A stretch of DNA of 64,000 nucleotides from Calliphora vicina. Lineage: Eukaryota; Arthropoda; Insecta; Diptera; Calliphoridae. Under the pieces are notes generated by a model. It did no database searches, had not been told where the DNA came from, and worked only from the letters and a program-made list of their open reading frames with translations. This document shows, in pieces, positions 44,935 through 56,111 of this stretch. A program made the position numbers and the translations under genes. The stretch's first letter is position 1. The number at the start of each line of letters is the position of its first letter. Location: contig NC_088780.1 in NCBI RefSeq assembly GCF_958450345.1, positions 60,237,533 to 60,301,532 on the forward strand. Direction: 5' to 3'.

Positions 44935-46398
44935 TAGTATTACTTTCCAGGTATTTCCACTTTAGTTTTATTGTCTCATAGTGTAATGCAAATGTTTGTG
45001 TAGTTATGTGAACTAGTATATCCCGGTGCACTTCGCTACCCCTATCCTAGTAAAATTAAACTATGTACAATGGTATGATAATAACACATGCAAAATATTG
45101 AGAATCTCTCAATTACTGTTTATTTGATATTCAAACATTAACTAATTTGGTATGGGAGACACTACTTCACTGTTCTGATCCCACCCATTTTTATGTATTT
45201 TATGTAAAAAAATAAGTCATATTCACTTTAACTTTACTTTATATGGGAGGCGTCATTCCAACTAAGCCGATCATGTTTAGCTAAACTTTGTAAAATGATC
45301 AAGAATAAATTCGTTTTTAATATGGTAATAAATTGCTTGATATACATTTTAAATACTTTTAGAATTATAGTTCTCCAGATATTCGAAATTAATTATTTAC
45401 TTTGAATGAGAGGTGCCACCACGAATGCAATCCCGACCACTTTCAGCCAATCTCTGTAAAATGGTAATAGAGCTATGCGGACAAAGTTTGAAGAATCATG
45501 TAATTATAACTTTGTATGGGAGGTGACTCACATCCTTTTCCGACCCTCCCATTTTGGTTCCCCAGACATTCGAAATTAATATTTACTTTGTATGGGAGGT
45601 GACTATTTTCAGCAGAGTAATAACAAATTAATTCGTAAAAAGCTTAAACACTTTTATAATTGTAATAGTTCTCCAGATATTCGAAATTAAATATTTACTT
45701 TGTATAGGGTGTGCCACGCCCACTATTCCAATCCCGAAAATTTTCAGCGAAACTATGCAAAATGGTAAAAGAGCCATATAGACAAAGTTTGAAAAATCTT
45801 GAAATTATAGTTCACAAAATATTTAAAAATAACTATTTACTTTGTATGAGAGGTGACTCGCCACCTGTTCCGATCCATCTCATTTTTGGTTAAACTTCAT
45901 GCAGTGATAATAAATTGATTCGTATAAAGTTTAAATACATTCGCAATTATAGTTCTGCAGATATTATAAAATAACTATTTACTCACAATTACATATTGAG
46001 AAAATAAAAAAAACCTTCAAAATATTTCTTTCAAGCGACTTTTAATTACATAATAAAATCTTCTTCTTCATTGTTTTCTATAACAACTCTCACTTAAAAC
46101 AGAGCGAAATCAATACTGTTTAATTGTTTCTCTTATTTATTTACAACAACAACACGCATTGCTTTGTTTACTTTTTAGCTTAAGGTTCACATGTACACGT
46201 TTTTGCATATGTGTTAGTAACATCTTAAAACGCTTATAACTCCTAAAAAACTGAACCGATTTCAATAAAATATATATTCTGCACTTCTGTGAATAAATCC
46301 CTTTAAAATGGTATATTTCTTTCCTAAATTTAATGTATAATGTGAGCGTAAAAGGGGTCTAAAGAAATCGACTTGCCTATTAATATTATGATGATAAT

Positions 46399-46827
46399 GT
46401 TTTTATGAATTTTCTGGGTTGCTTTTACAATATATGAGTGAAATTTTCAAAATTATATAATGTTCATTTAAAAACTCATCAATTTCCAAATCCAACGATG
46501 TCATCAGGTCGAATGTCGAGGATTCTTAATTGTTTACCTATATTATTTAATCGCTATGATGTAAATGTTAAGTTTTCACTCAAATATTTATGTGCAAAAT
46601 TATGGTGTATGTTAAAAATGTTATTGTAAAGCAAAAAATTATAATTACAATTTAAAATAGGGGAATAAATTAAATGTATAAATGTAATATTTACATAATT
46701 ATATTAACTATTAGTTAGCTGTGTTGTAATTTTGGTTTTAGGTAATGCTTAAAGTAAGTGAAGTTACTTTAATATCATTTTATGTTAATATTATAAGTTA
46801 AGGTAAATATAACTAAAGTTTAAGTTA
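46399..46827. other. unpaired loop of the foldback element
   Basis: About 430 bp of AT-rich sequence without an inverted partner. A 63-codon frame (46438-46629) has no recognisable motif and no codon signal. I regard it as non-coding. Confidence 0.5.
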
Positions 46828-47221
46828 ATCATAATCATAATATTAATAGGCCATTCGATTTCTTTACACCCCTTTTACGCTCACATTATACATTCAATTT
46901 GGGCAAGAAATATACCATTTTAAAAGGGATTTATTCACAGATGTGCAGAATATATGTATATTTTATTAAAATCGGTTCAGATTTTTAGGAGTTGTAAGCG
47001 TTTAAAAATGTTACTAACACATATGCAAAAACGTGTACATGTGAACCTTAAACTAAAAAGTAAACAAAGCAATGCGTGTTTGTCCAATTTGTTGTTGTAA
47101 ATAAAAAAAAAGATGACGACTTTAGTAGTTTAGAGTTGCTATAGAAAACAAAGTAGAAGTAATTTAAAGTCACTTAAAAAAATATATGTATTTTCAAAGC
47201 ATTTTTTTATTTTCTAACTCC

Positions 47222-47322
47222 CAGCATAAACAATTTTTAAATTTATCAAAGATTTATAAAACAAAATTTCCATTCAAAATTTGTTTTATAAACCTTTGAC
47301 AAATTTAAAAAACTGTTTGTGC
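47222..47322. repeat. hairpin insert within the right foldback arm
   Basis: AAATTTATCAAAGATTTATA, AAACAAAATTT, a short loop, then AAATTTGTTTTATAAACCTT, TGACAAATTT form a near-perfect hairpin of about 75 bp. I do not see it in the corresponding part of the left arm (about 45970-46050), so it probably inserted after the arms formed. Confidence 0.55.
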
Positions 47323-48290
47323 ATATGGGGGTAAATATGAAATTGTACATAAGTAAATAGTAATTTTATAATATGTGCGAACTATAATTGTGACGGTTTT
47401 CAAACTTCATACGAATCAATTACTTATCACTGCATGAAGTTTAATCAAAAATGGGACAGGTCGGAAAAAATGGTGAGTCACCTCCCATACAAAGTAAATA
47501 GTTATTTCTAAATATTTTGTGAACAATAATTGCAACATTCTTCAAACTTAGTCTAAATGACTCTTTTAAAATTTTGCATAATTTCACTGAAATTGTTCGG
47601 GATTGGAATAATGGGCGTGGCATACCCTATACAAAGTATATAATTAATTTCGAATATCTGTAGAACTATAATTGTAAAAGTGTTTAAACTTTTAGCAAAT
47701 TAATTTCTTATTACTGTGCGGAGTTTAGCTGAATATAGACGGGATTAGATTAGATGGCATAGCACCCAAAATGGGAGTGGTCGGAAAACGAGGTGTGTCG
47801 CCTCCCATACAAAGTAATAATTACAAGGATCTTCAAACTTTGTCCGCATAGCTCTCTTACCATTTTACATAGATTGGCTAAAAATGGTCGGGATTGCATT
47901 AGTGGTTGTGGCACAAAGTAAATAATTAATTTTGAATATCTGGAGAACTATAATTCTAAAAGTCTTTAAACTCTGTATCAATCAATTTATTACCATTCTA
48001 CGGAGGTTAGCTAAAAACAAATTTATTCCTGACCCCTGTTCGAAGTTTAGCTAAGCATGATCGGCTTAGTAGGAATGACCCCTCCCTTATAAAGGAAAGT
48101 TAAAGTAAAGCTTGATAGTGGAGTGGTATCTCCCATACAAAATTAGTTAGTTATTTTCGAATATCAAGTTAACTGTAATTGGGAGATTCTCAAATTTTGT
48201 ATGTGTTATTTTCATATTCCCATTCATATTTTTTTAATTTTACTGTGGTAGGGGTAGCGAAGTGCACCAGGTTGTGCTAGTATAAATTTA

Positions 48291-48420
48291 ATGTGCTGTT
48301 TTTCTAATACAAACGAGTACTTGAGTGGAAATTTTACATGTATTTTGTTATTGTAACAAAAACAAAATACATGTAAAATTTTCACTCAAAGTACTCGCTT
48401 GTTTTATAAAAACTGCACAT
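48291..48420. mobile_element. hairpin MITE, 130 bp
   Basis: ATGTGCTGTTTTTCTAATAC, AAACGAGTACTTGAGTGGAA and ATTTTACATGTATTTTG are mirrored by CAAAATACATGTAAAATTTT, CACTCAAAGTACTCGCTTGT and AAAAACTGCACAT. Nearly the whole sequence is one stem. It begins 10 bp after the foldback element. Family not assigned. Confidence 0.8.
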
Positions 48421-49741
48421 TCCATTATTTTTATTTACAGTTTATGTGAAATTTAAGGTTAGTTTAAATTAAAAAATTTAGTTAATTAGGTAGAAAACGA
48501 TTTCATAATAACAAATGACAATTCAGATATTTAGAATTGGACATTTTGAATCGTCTGATCAAATACTAAAAGCTTATGACGTCACGGATTCTAGTTGTAG
48601 ATGAATATCCGTCGAGGTACTATCGTACCTCGATATAGCTAGATGGTGTTAGAATTTTACCAGGACCCAGAATATATATAATTTTGGTTCTACGACCAAT
48701 AATTCGATATGCTATAAACTCAATATACCACCCATCTTTTAGGTTCTGGGAATAAAAATGTATGTATTATTTCACGTTCATCCATAACATCGTTGAATTT
48801 CCTTAACTTACATTTGTTTTATTGTTACTTAATGAAAAATTGTACTACTCTTACACATGTGCCGAATTTTTATGCATATATGTAGTAAACCACTGTTTCA
48901 AGCATCAGAACATACAACATCATCTTACAGTCATACACACCGATATATTGACCCTTGGGATCATCTTTAGTAAAAGAGAAAATATATATAAAAAAAAGGT
49001 TAAAAACAGCTAAAACTTTCCATTTAGAAAAATGATTATTCAATTGACGGATTAAAAGGAATCATTTTACAAATGCCAAACCTAATGTTTCTATATGTGT
49101 GTTTGCTTGCATCTTCCAATTGAGAGGTTTAATAAAAAAGTCACAATCATTTCGACTTTTAACATGATGTCAGTTTTAACTTATATTTTATTGAAAGAAA
49201 AGATGTATTTAATTCAAATGCCATTTTCCTTTATGGGCAAATGTCAGTAAATAGCTCAGCTACAAATAAAAGGATTCGACGAACGAATTAATCAAATACA
49301 ATAATTTATTGGTTTTGGACATTTTCCAATGACAAGGGGTTTAAGAAGATATTCTTTAACAAATATTCGGATTATTGTTACATGTGTTTGCGGTATTTGT
49401 GTATTTAAATGGAAATATTTGGATTACTTCCAAAATGAAAACAGATTAGTTGTGAATATTATTAAGCAATGACTTCAACAGAGATTTCATTCATGCTAAA
49501 TCTAATAACCCAATAAACCAAACGGTATTAAAACGATAACGATATCATCTAGATGATATAAATAATCATATATGATATCGTTTGCGTGTCATAAATGATT
49601 GTACCGTTCCTTATAATATCGTTTTTCCAGGCAATTATGATACCGTTTTAGCAATCACAATTTTCAATAAAAACAATAGTAAAATCGCTATGCTACAGAT
49701 TTTATTCTGAATGCTATTTAATACTAAAAATTATATATGTA
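48421..49741. other. AT-rich spacer with weak repeat traces
   Basis: A short palindrome TCGAGGTAC-TATC-GTACCTCGA lies at 48612-48633, next to a piece (48640-48670) resembling, inverted, the 20100-20165 repeat. The 49520-49650 region has several ATATCGTTT/AACGATAT motifs of a possible small MITE. No gene. Confidence 0.45.
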
Positions 49742-51250
49742 TGGGGGATTTCATCTCAAATGAACCAACTTTTGAAATCGATATCTTCCGATCGGGATGA
49801 AATTTGCACCAAAGTTAGTCCTATTTAGGGATGTCAATCCCGATCCCGAATCCCGAGATTTATGAAAAAAAAATCCAATAAAATATTTTTCTGATATACT
49901 GGTCCTCACAAAAGTTTGGAGAAGGATTTATTTTCATATACAACTTGTTTATTCAATTTCATCACGATGTTAATTATTACAGTATAACTGAGTACTTAGA
50001 ACTTATTTTGTGCAAAATTTTATAAGAATTTCCGCATAATCAACATATGACTGCTCAAACAGTATTCCGGAGGATAATTGTATGGGGCTAAGGAAAACAT
50101 AGACCATTTTCAATACGAAACATACCTTATCAACAGAGAATATTTGTGGATAATTTTAGACAGTTGGCTGCTTTAGTTTGTGCTCTATCGTGCTTTAAAC
50201 AGATTTAATTTTGTTATCAAATAAAACAATACTTTTTATTTTTAATATTAATATAGGGAGAAAGCAAACATTTTCGACAAAAATTGTACAGTTTCAATCG
50301 TAAATAACTTTTAAAGTGCCTTACCAATTTTAACACGATTGGTATCTCAGTAATGAACATAGCATATCGCACACCCAGTTCAAAAGTGACACAACTCAAA
50401 ATTAATTTGTAGGGTTATATAAACCCGAAAAATGAATTTTACGCTTAAACTATGCACAATACACATGTTTATCTATACAAAAGATATCAGTGTGTTCTGT
50501 TGTTGTTAACTGTGGCTAAAAAACACTAATGTCTTTCATTATGTTTCAATTGGTATATATTTATTTTCGATTACTGAAAATTTAAAATTTTGAGTTGTGT
50601 CACTTTTGAACTGGGTGTGCGATGTTTACTCAATAGAAAAGTTATAACATTTTCAGTTTTGTTATGGATTTCTCACTGTTATAAAGTTCAGAATCCGGGT
50701 ATATATGTATATGAAATATCTTTTGTGTCAAATTTATTTTAATTCAATGCATTAGTTTTAGCTTTGTTATATTTTTACATAAATATATTAACGATATAAA
50801 TTGTTTTTACTGTTGAATATTATGTTTTTGACGTTTAACTAAAATTCCACGTTCCCGAAAAATCCCGGGATTTACATTTCTAAAATCCCGAATCCCGGGA
50901 TTTGTCCCGTTTGGCATCCCTAGCCCTATTGCATAGTAATCAAAAACTGTTTTTTTTTATCAAAAGAAAGCTTAGATATTTTCCTTGAAAACCTATTACT
51001 TTGTTGACTTTTTTTCAAAATGGACCTTTTTTTGCCTAGTGGGTTATCTATCAAAATATATATTTTGTAAAAGACATTTTTACTATTTTTTTTGCAAAAT
51101 CTAACTTTTTTTTCGATATTTTTTTTTTGCTCAGAAGAAAGCTTATTTCTTTTCTTTGAAGACCTTTTTTGTTGCTTAGTGGGATATCTATCAAAATAAA
51201 TATTTTGTAACTGAAGATTTTTGACTTTTTTTTGCAAAATCTAATTTCAA
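49742..51250. mobile_element. TGGGGGATTT MITE copy, interrupted and right-truncated
   Basis: The left end TGGGGGATTTCATCTCAAAT, CCAACTTTTGAAATCGATAT and TTCCGATCGGGATGAAATTT matches the left end of 43615-43959. A hAT element interrupts it at 49826-50922. The remainder (50931-51245) holds two or three copies of the 175-bp repeat seen in 53927-54540 (GGATATCTATCAAAATAAAT, TTTTTTTGCAAAATCTAA). The right terminus is not found and a different element follows near 51280. Confidence 0.7.
49826..50922. mobile_element. hAT-type non-autonomous element, 1.1 kb, 8-bp duplication
   Basis: TAGGGATGTCAATCCCGATC and its inverse (GTTTGGCATCCCTA) are flanked by GTCCTATT (49818-49825) and GCCCTATT (50923-50930), one mismatch. 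Subterminal CCCGAATCCCGGGATT motifs recall the element at 3359-4154. Inside, a 45-bp inverted repeat (CGCACACCCAGTTCAAAAGT at 50369 against ACTTTTGAACTGGGTGTGCG at 50601) surrounds about 180 bp. A short minus frame at 50217-50399 crosses one arm and is not a gene. Confidence 0.87.
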
Positions 51251-51279
51251 CAGAAAGCTTAGGTACATTCTCATAAGAG

Positions 51280-51809
51280 GAACTCTTTTAAGAGGAAATC
51301 TCGCAATTCCTAAAAATTGGAGCGAAAATCCCAAAAATGGTATTTTTTACAATTTTTCCCATAGGGAAAAGACATTGGGGATAAATAGGAAGCACATCAA
51401 GTTTTCCAAAGCTACTTTCCGTTTTCTGAACCAAAACATGAAATTTTGATAAAAAATATGTCAAATTCCGAAGGGCGTAGGGGCGATATAGTCCAAAAAT
51501 AGGACATGTTTTTATATCAAAATGTTCCCCGTAAAGATACCTTATAGAAAAACATAAAATTGTTATACGTTCTTAAAGAATAAATCTAATATTTTTTTAA
51601 TTTTTAAATTAATTTTAATTTTTAGATTCGTAATCGAATCTTTTGCATTTTATTTTATATTGGTAATTTAGTTGTCTTTCTAACAGAAAAAATCGGACCA
51701 AATATATATAAATATAGATAAAAAGCACTAGGATGGGAAACAAAAAAATAGCGCCGCTCTTGGAGTATCTGTAGGATCCAATTTAACAACTTAAATTGGA
51801 ATACTCCTT
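51280..51809 (-). mobile_element. inverted-end element AGGAGTATTC, copy 2 (partial)
   Basis: It ends AATTGGAATACTCCT at 51795-51809, with AGCGCCGCTC near 51750. GCAATTCCTAAAAATTGGAG and CGAAAATCCCAAAAA at 51303-51338 are the inverse of 32660-32690 in copy 1. The left part is less well preserved. From 51810 to 52010 nothing is recognisable. Confidence 0.55.
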
Positions 51810-52009
51810 GTTTACATCACGTCAAAAAACTCTAAAAATGTGTTAGTGAAAAAGTACCTAACTCTAAATATGTATTACTAACACAAATTTACATGTGTTG
51901 CTTGCTGCCTTTTTAATTTTCTCCAGGCTCACAGAGTTCTATGAAAATGTTTTAGTTTTCTTCTATTTTCAATAAATTTTAAATTTAAACTCTGTTCAAT
52001 ACATACATA

Positions 52010-52450
52010 GATATTTATATCCTACACAACCACAGTCGGGGGGATATATTGCGTTTGTGCAGATGTTTGTAACGCCCAGAAATATTAGTCTAACCATAAA
52101 GTATACCTATCGACTCAGAATCATTTTCTGATGTCCGTCCGTCTGGCTAGGCTTTCCATGTAAACCTTGTGCGCAAAGTACAGGTCGCAATTTTGAAGAT
52201 ATTTATCAAATTCGATACATTATTCCACCTTGCCTCCATACAAATGTTCTCCCGAAATTGGACTTTATCGGTCATAAATGTTTAATTTATATAGGTAACT
52301 ACACAAATTTCGCTCCAAATAAGTTCTATAAATACGGAATTCTTCTCACCTAATTTTATACTGATCGGTCTATAATCAGTCATAGCTACCATATAAGGCC
52401 TGATTCCATATAAGGAATGATGAGCATAAATCTTTTAAAAATGTTGGTAT
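52010..52450 (-). mobile_element. diverged mini-me/DINE-like repeat
   Basis: TTTGTAACGCCCAGAAATAT, CATAAAGTATACCTATCGAC, TCAGAATCATTTTCTGATGT and CCGTCCGTCTGGCTAGG follow the order of a related fly repeat (a TATA-containing box, a palindromic CAGAA-TTCTG box, then GTCCGTCY). It is shorter and more diverged than copies A-F, and the ends are unclear. Confidence 0.5.
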
Positions 52451-53554
52451 CCACATAAACTTCAACAGAAATAACTTTCATGTAGTTACCGTACTAGCTC
52501 ACTAATTTGTTACTTGACTAAACACATAACTAGTTATTTTGACATGAACGTGTCCTAGGCAGAATCTAATTAACATTTGGTGTCTTATAGATATCCCCCA
52601 GTATTCAATCCAACCAAAGAGACAGTCTAATAGTCTGCTGTTAATAATTGACTCATTACTAAGGTATTCAAATTATTCGATTTTCTCTTGTTCGAATAAA
52701 ACGAATAATTCGAATAAGAGATTTTAACTTGTTAGAATTATTCGATCACACGTTTAAAATTAATCGAATTATTCAACAATTTAAATTTTTTTAAAAAAGT
52801 AAAGAATGAAGTTTTGATGTAGGTTTTTTAATACTAGCATAACCCGGTGCACTTCGCTACCTAGTAAAATAAAAAAAATATGAATGAAATTCGGTTAAAA
52901 CCTAACTACGTACAATGCACATAGGTCTAGAAATATATGGCCAAAACTCAAATCTTGCGATGATATTTTTGGTACTGCAATGTTGAAGTAAACACTTGAA
53001 AAATACACATGTTTCGTAAATTAAAAAAAATATATATTCCTATCATGTTGGTACTATGCTTATCCAACAGATTTTTTTAGTTAAATAAAGAAAATAATAA
53101 AATATTTCTTATTTATATTATAGTTGATGATCAGGGAAACCAAAATATGCAAATGCATGTTTTTTCTGGTGAGTCTAATGAGCACATGGAAAAGATATTT
53201 ACACGTTTCTGAACTATTTAAGAATTTTGGCATCGATTTGTTAGTGCATATTATTGCATATTTTACCCTTAAATGCATATTTTTGCATATATTTGTTTTA
53301 AGTGCATATTTATGTCATATTTTTGGGGTTTTAGAGCATATTTTACTGTTTAATAGCATATTTTGACTTTATCAAAAACAAATTTTGTTTTATTTTTCGC
53401 TGTTGTGTTACAGGTTTTTACTTCTTTGTTTAAAATTCAAAATTGAAAAATAGATGGCTTTTTTTAATATAAAATAATCACTATATTAATAATAGAGCCA
53501 TCTACATATCAAATTTTAGTTTAATTCAAACTTAAAGAAATATTTTCTTTTAAA

Positions 53555-53680
53555 TTTGCTCCTATAACATCAGTTGATGCCGAAAGAATATTTTCTTGAT
53601 CCAATAGACAACGATTTTTATTTGAAAATTTAAGTCAATATTTTGTAATTTATTGCAATAATAACCTTAATTGAAGAAGT
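53555..53680 (+). pseudogene. hAT transposase C-terminal (dimerisation) relic
   Basis: The plus frame reads FAPITSVDAERIFS, a stop, then SNRQRFLFENLSQYFVIYCN. It corresponds to the C-terminal hAT dimerisation domain (PxTSxxxERxFS, then R--L----v--l---N). The zinc finger and catalytic parts are missing, so the element depended on transposase made elsewhere. Confidence 0.75.
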
Positions 53681-53803
53681 GACTTTCTATTTATATAAAA
53701 TATCATCAAAAAATACCTCTCGAGGCCTTTTCATAGCTTAAGTTCCTATTGTTTTTATGTTGTATTTATTATACCCTTCACCTTCGTGAGAAGGGTATAT
53801 ATA

Positions 53804-54913
53804 TGGGGCATTTCATGTCAAGTGAACCAACTTTTGAAATCGATGTCTTCCGATCGGGATGAAATTTGCACCAAGGTTAGCACTATTGGATAGTAGCTAG
53901 TAGATAGTAGATAGTACATTTATTTTGATAGATATCCCACTCGCATCCCACTAAGGGACTAAAAATATCTTAAAGGAATGGACCTAGGCTTTCTTTTGAG
54001 CAAAAAAAAAAATTAAAAAAGGGCCCATATTGTAAAAAAATTTTGATTTTGCAAAAAAAAAATTAAAAAATTGTATGTCTTGCGTTACAAAATATTTATT
54101 TTGATAGATATCCCACTCGCATCCCACTAAGGGACTAAAAATATCTTAAAGGAATGGACCTAAGCTTTCTTTTGACTACAAAAAAAATTTTAAAAAAGGG
54201 CCCATTTGGAAAAAAAATCGTATTTGCAAAAAAAAAAGTCAAAAATTGTAAGTCTTGAGTTAAAAAATATTTATTTTGATAGATATCCCACTCGCATCCC
54301 ACTAAGCGACCAAAAGGGTCTTCAAGGATAATATCTAAGCTTTTGTTTGACCTAAAAAAAAAGATTAAAAAAGGGTCCATTTTGAAAAAAAAAAGTCAAC
54401 AAAGTTTTTGATTTTGCAAAAAAAGTCAAAAATTTTATGTTTTGAGTTACAAAATATTTATTTTGATAGATATCCCACTCGCATCCCACTAAGCGACCAA
54501 GTAGGTGTTCAAGGAAAATATCTAAACTTTATTTTAAGAAAAAAAAAAAAAAAAAAAAAAGGACGTATTTTAAAAAAAAGTCAAAAAAGTTTTTGATTTC
54601 GGAAAAAAAATATTAAAAATTTTTTATTTTTTTTTTAAAATATTTTTTTTCGAAAGATCGAAGAAATAGCTATCTATACTATTTGGGACACATTTTGCTA
54701 AGAACAATAGGTAATAAGTTACATGGATAAGAAAAAACCCCTGTTTGACCAAATTGTCAAAATTTTACCCCCTATAACTCAGAGAGTTCTCGACCGATGT
54801 TGTTGAAAAATTGTGTCTGAGTTACTATCCAATAGAGCTAACCTTGGTGCAAATTTCATCCCGATCGGAAGACATCGATTTCAAAAGTTGGTTCACTTGA
54901 CATGAAATGCCCA
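53804..54913. mobile_element. TGGGG-ATTTCATGTCAAGTG MITE with internal minisatellite
   Basis: TGGGGCATTTCATGTCAAGT, CCAACTTTTGAAATCGATGT and CTTCCGATCGGGATGAAATT at the left are mirrored exactly by the right end (GATCGGAAGACATCGATTTC, AAAAGTTGGTTCACTTGACA, TGAAATGCCCA). Inserted in a TATATA tract. Length is 1110 bp against 345 bp for the copy at 43615, the difference being the tandem repeat at 53927-54540. Confidence 0.9.
53927..54540. repeat. minisatellite, about 176-bp unit, four copies
   Basis: Each unit begins GATAGATATCCCACTCGCAT (53927, 54103, 54278, 54465), continues CCCACTAAG and AAAGGAATGGACCTA-type sequence, and ends in A-rich tracts with TTTGCAAAAAAA. Two or three units of the same repeat occur in the 49742-51250 copy, so the array belongs to a subfamily of this MITE. 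Confidence 0.9.
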
Positions 54914-56111
54914 TATATAAGTTTTTCATTCCGTTTGTAATTTCTACATTTTTCATTTCCGACCCTATAAAGTATATATATTCTGGATCCTTATAGATAG
55001 CGGAGTCGATTAAGCCATGTCCGTCTGTCTGTCCGTCTGTTTGTTGAAATCAGTTTTCTGAAGACCCCAGATATCTTCGGTATCCAAATCTTCAATAATT
55101 CTGTCAGACATGCTTTCGAGAATTTTGCTATTTAAAATCAGCAAAATCGGTCCACAAATGGCTGAGAATGAGGAAAAAACCAAGACAACCTCGATTTTTG
55201 ACCTATTTTTTACCAATATCTGGATTACTAAGACATTAATATAAACAATATGGATATCTAATGATAGATATTTCAAAGACATTTGCAACGACGTATATAA
55301 GACCATAGTAAGTTGGACCTACAATGGGTCAAAATCGGGAAAAAATTTTTAACCCGAATTTTTTTTTCAAAAAAAAATTGAAAAAAATTAAAAAAAAATT
55401 TTTATTTAAAATTTAAAAAAAAAAAAATTTTTTTTAAAAAAATAAAATTAAAATAATCGAAAAAATTTTTTTTCCAAAAAATTAAAAAAACAACTGGAAA
55501 AAAAATTAAATTTTGTTTACCTAAAAATATTTAAAATTTTGAAGTATAATTTGGTGAAGGGTATATAAGATTCGGCACAGCCGAATATAGCACTCTTACT
55601 TGTTTTTTGTTATACTTGTTTTAGTTTATGTTATTTTTGTTTTATCAAAGGTTTTTCATACCTAATTTTTCATCCTTAAACTGTGATATATTTTATAGAT
55701 TATATAAGGTTAAGCTAATTTGTTATTAATTGTTGAAATACTTATGTAAAATCTCATAATTTGTAAATTGTAAACTTGAAAAATTTGAATAAAGGAAAAA
55801 ATATATAATAATAATATATAATAATGTAATTTTTGTTTATTTTATGTTACTTTACCTTTTTAAAACTGAATTATATTGATTTTTTTAAATAAAAGTATAT
55901 TTTTTGGTTAAAAATTATGTAAAAGTTTGTTTTTTTAAGAGCATATTTTTTAAATTTTAAGAGCATATTTTAAAGTTTTTATTTATTTAAAGCGCATATT
56001 TCGGGTTTCCCTGTTGATGATATATATTTCATATGTCAAAAGTTAAATCTTAAAAAAATTTCTGATGTGCAGAATATATTAAATATATTTTATTCATTAT
56101 TATAATTATTA

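Larger units (their letters stand above)
45012..48281. mobile_element. foldback element, 3.27 kb, arms of about 1.4 kb
   Basis: The left end ACTAGTATATCCCGGTGCAC followed by TTCGCTACCCC is mirrored at the right (GGGGTAGCGAAGTGCACCAG, then TTGTGCTAGT). The similarity continues inward: GAGAATCTCTCAATTACTG against AATTGGGAGATTCTC, and a Pro/Ser-rich frame at 45711-45893 reappears on the other strand at 47441-47623. GGTTCACATGTACACGTTTT at 46184 is opposed to AAAACGTGTACATGTGAACC at 47027. The arms reach about 46398 and 46828, leaving a 430-bp loop. The end motif resembles the ACTAGC-ACCCGG family at 34367. No transposase. Confidence 0.88.
53769..55601 (+). mobile_element. mini-me/DINE-type element, copy D, nested in a hAT
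   Basis: It starts TATACCCTTCACCTTCGTGA and is interrupted at its TATATA tract by a MITE (53804-54913). It resumes TATATAAGTTTTTCATTCCG with the core (54940-55160), including GACCCTATAAAGTATATATA and GATAGCGGAGTCGATTAAGC. Its GTCY tract is only about six units. It ends GATTCGGCACAGCCGAATAT with CTTACTTG at 55594-55601. The 55330-55550 part is a poly-A/T low-complexity run. Confidence 0.85.
53133..56013 (+). mobile_element. hAT element, 2.9 kb, perfect 8-bp duplication, itself invaded
   Basis: CAGGGAAACCAAAATATGC and the inverse GCATATTTCGGGTTTCCCTG are the ends. TTGATGAT flanks both sides (53125-53132 and 56014-56021), fitting the hAT preference nTnnnnAn. The subterminal motif GCATATTT recurs at least six times at 53245-53360 and three times at 55935-55998, as expected of transposase-binding repeats. 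A transposase relic lies at 53555-53680. A mini-me element occupies 53769-55601. Confidence 0.92.

Noticed and set aside
45711..45893. Pro/Ser/Cys-containing frame in the foldback arm, mirrored at 47441-47623 and related at 57583-57801
   Set aside because: Presence on opposite strands simply reflects the inverted arms. There is no start or stop conservation and no recognisable domain.
46438..46629. 63-codon frame in the foldback loop
   Set aside because: No motif, no codon signal, and no support from the arms. Chance frame.
48612..48633. Short palindrome as a possible operator or terminator
   Set aside because: Only a 9-bp stem in a region of degenerate repeats. Bacterial-type regulatory readings do not apply here.
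50926..51237. Lys-rich 103-codon frame on the minus strand
   Set aside because: It lies across the 175-bp A/T-rich minisatellite units of a MITE. Internal repetition explains it.
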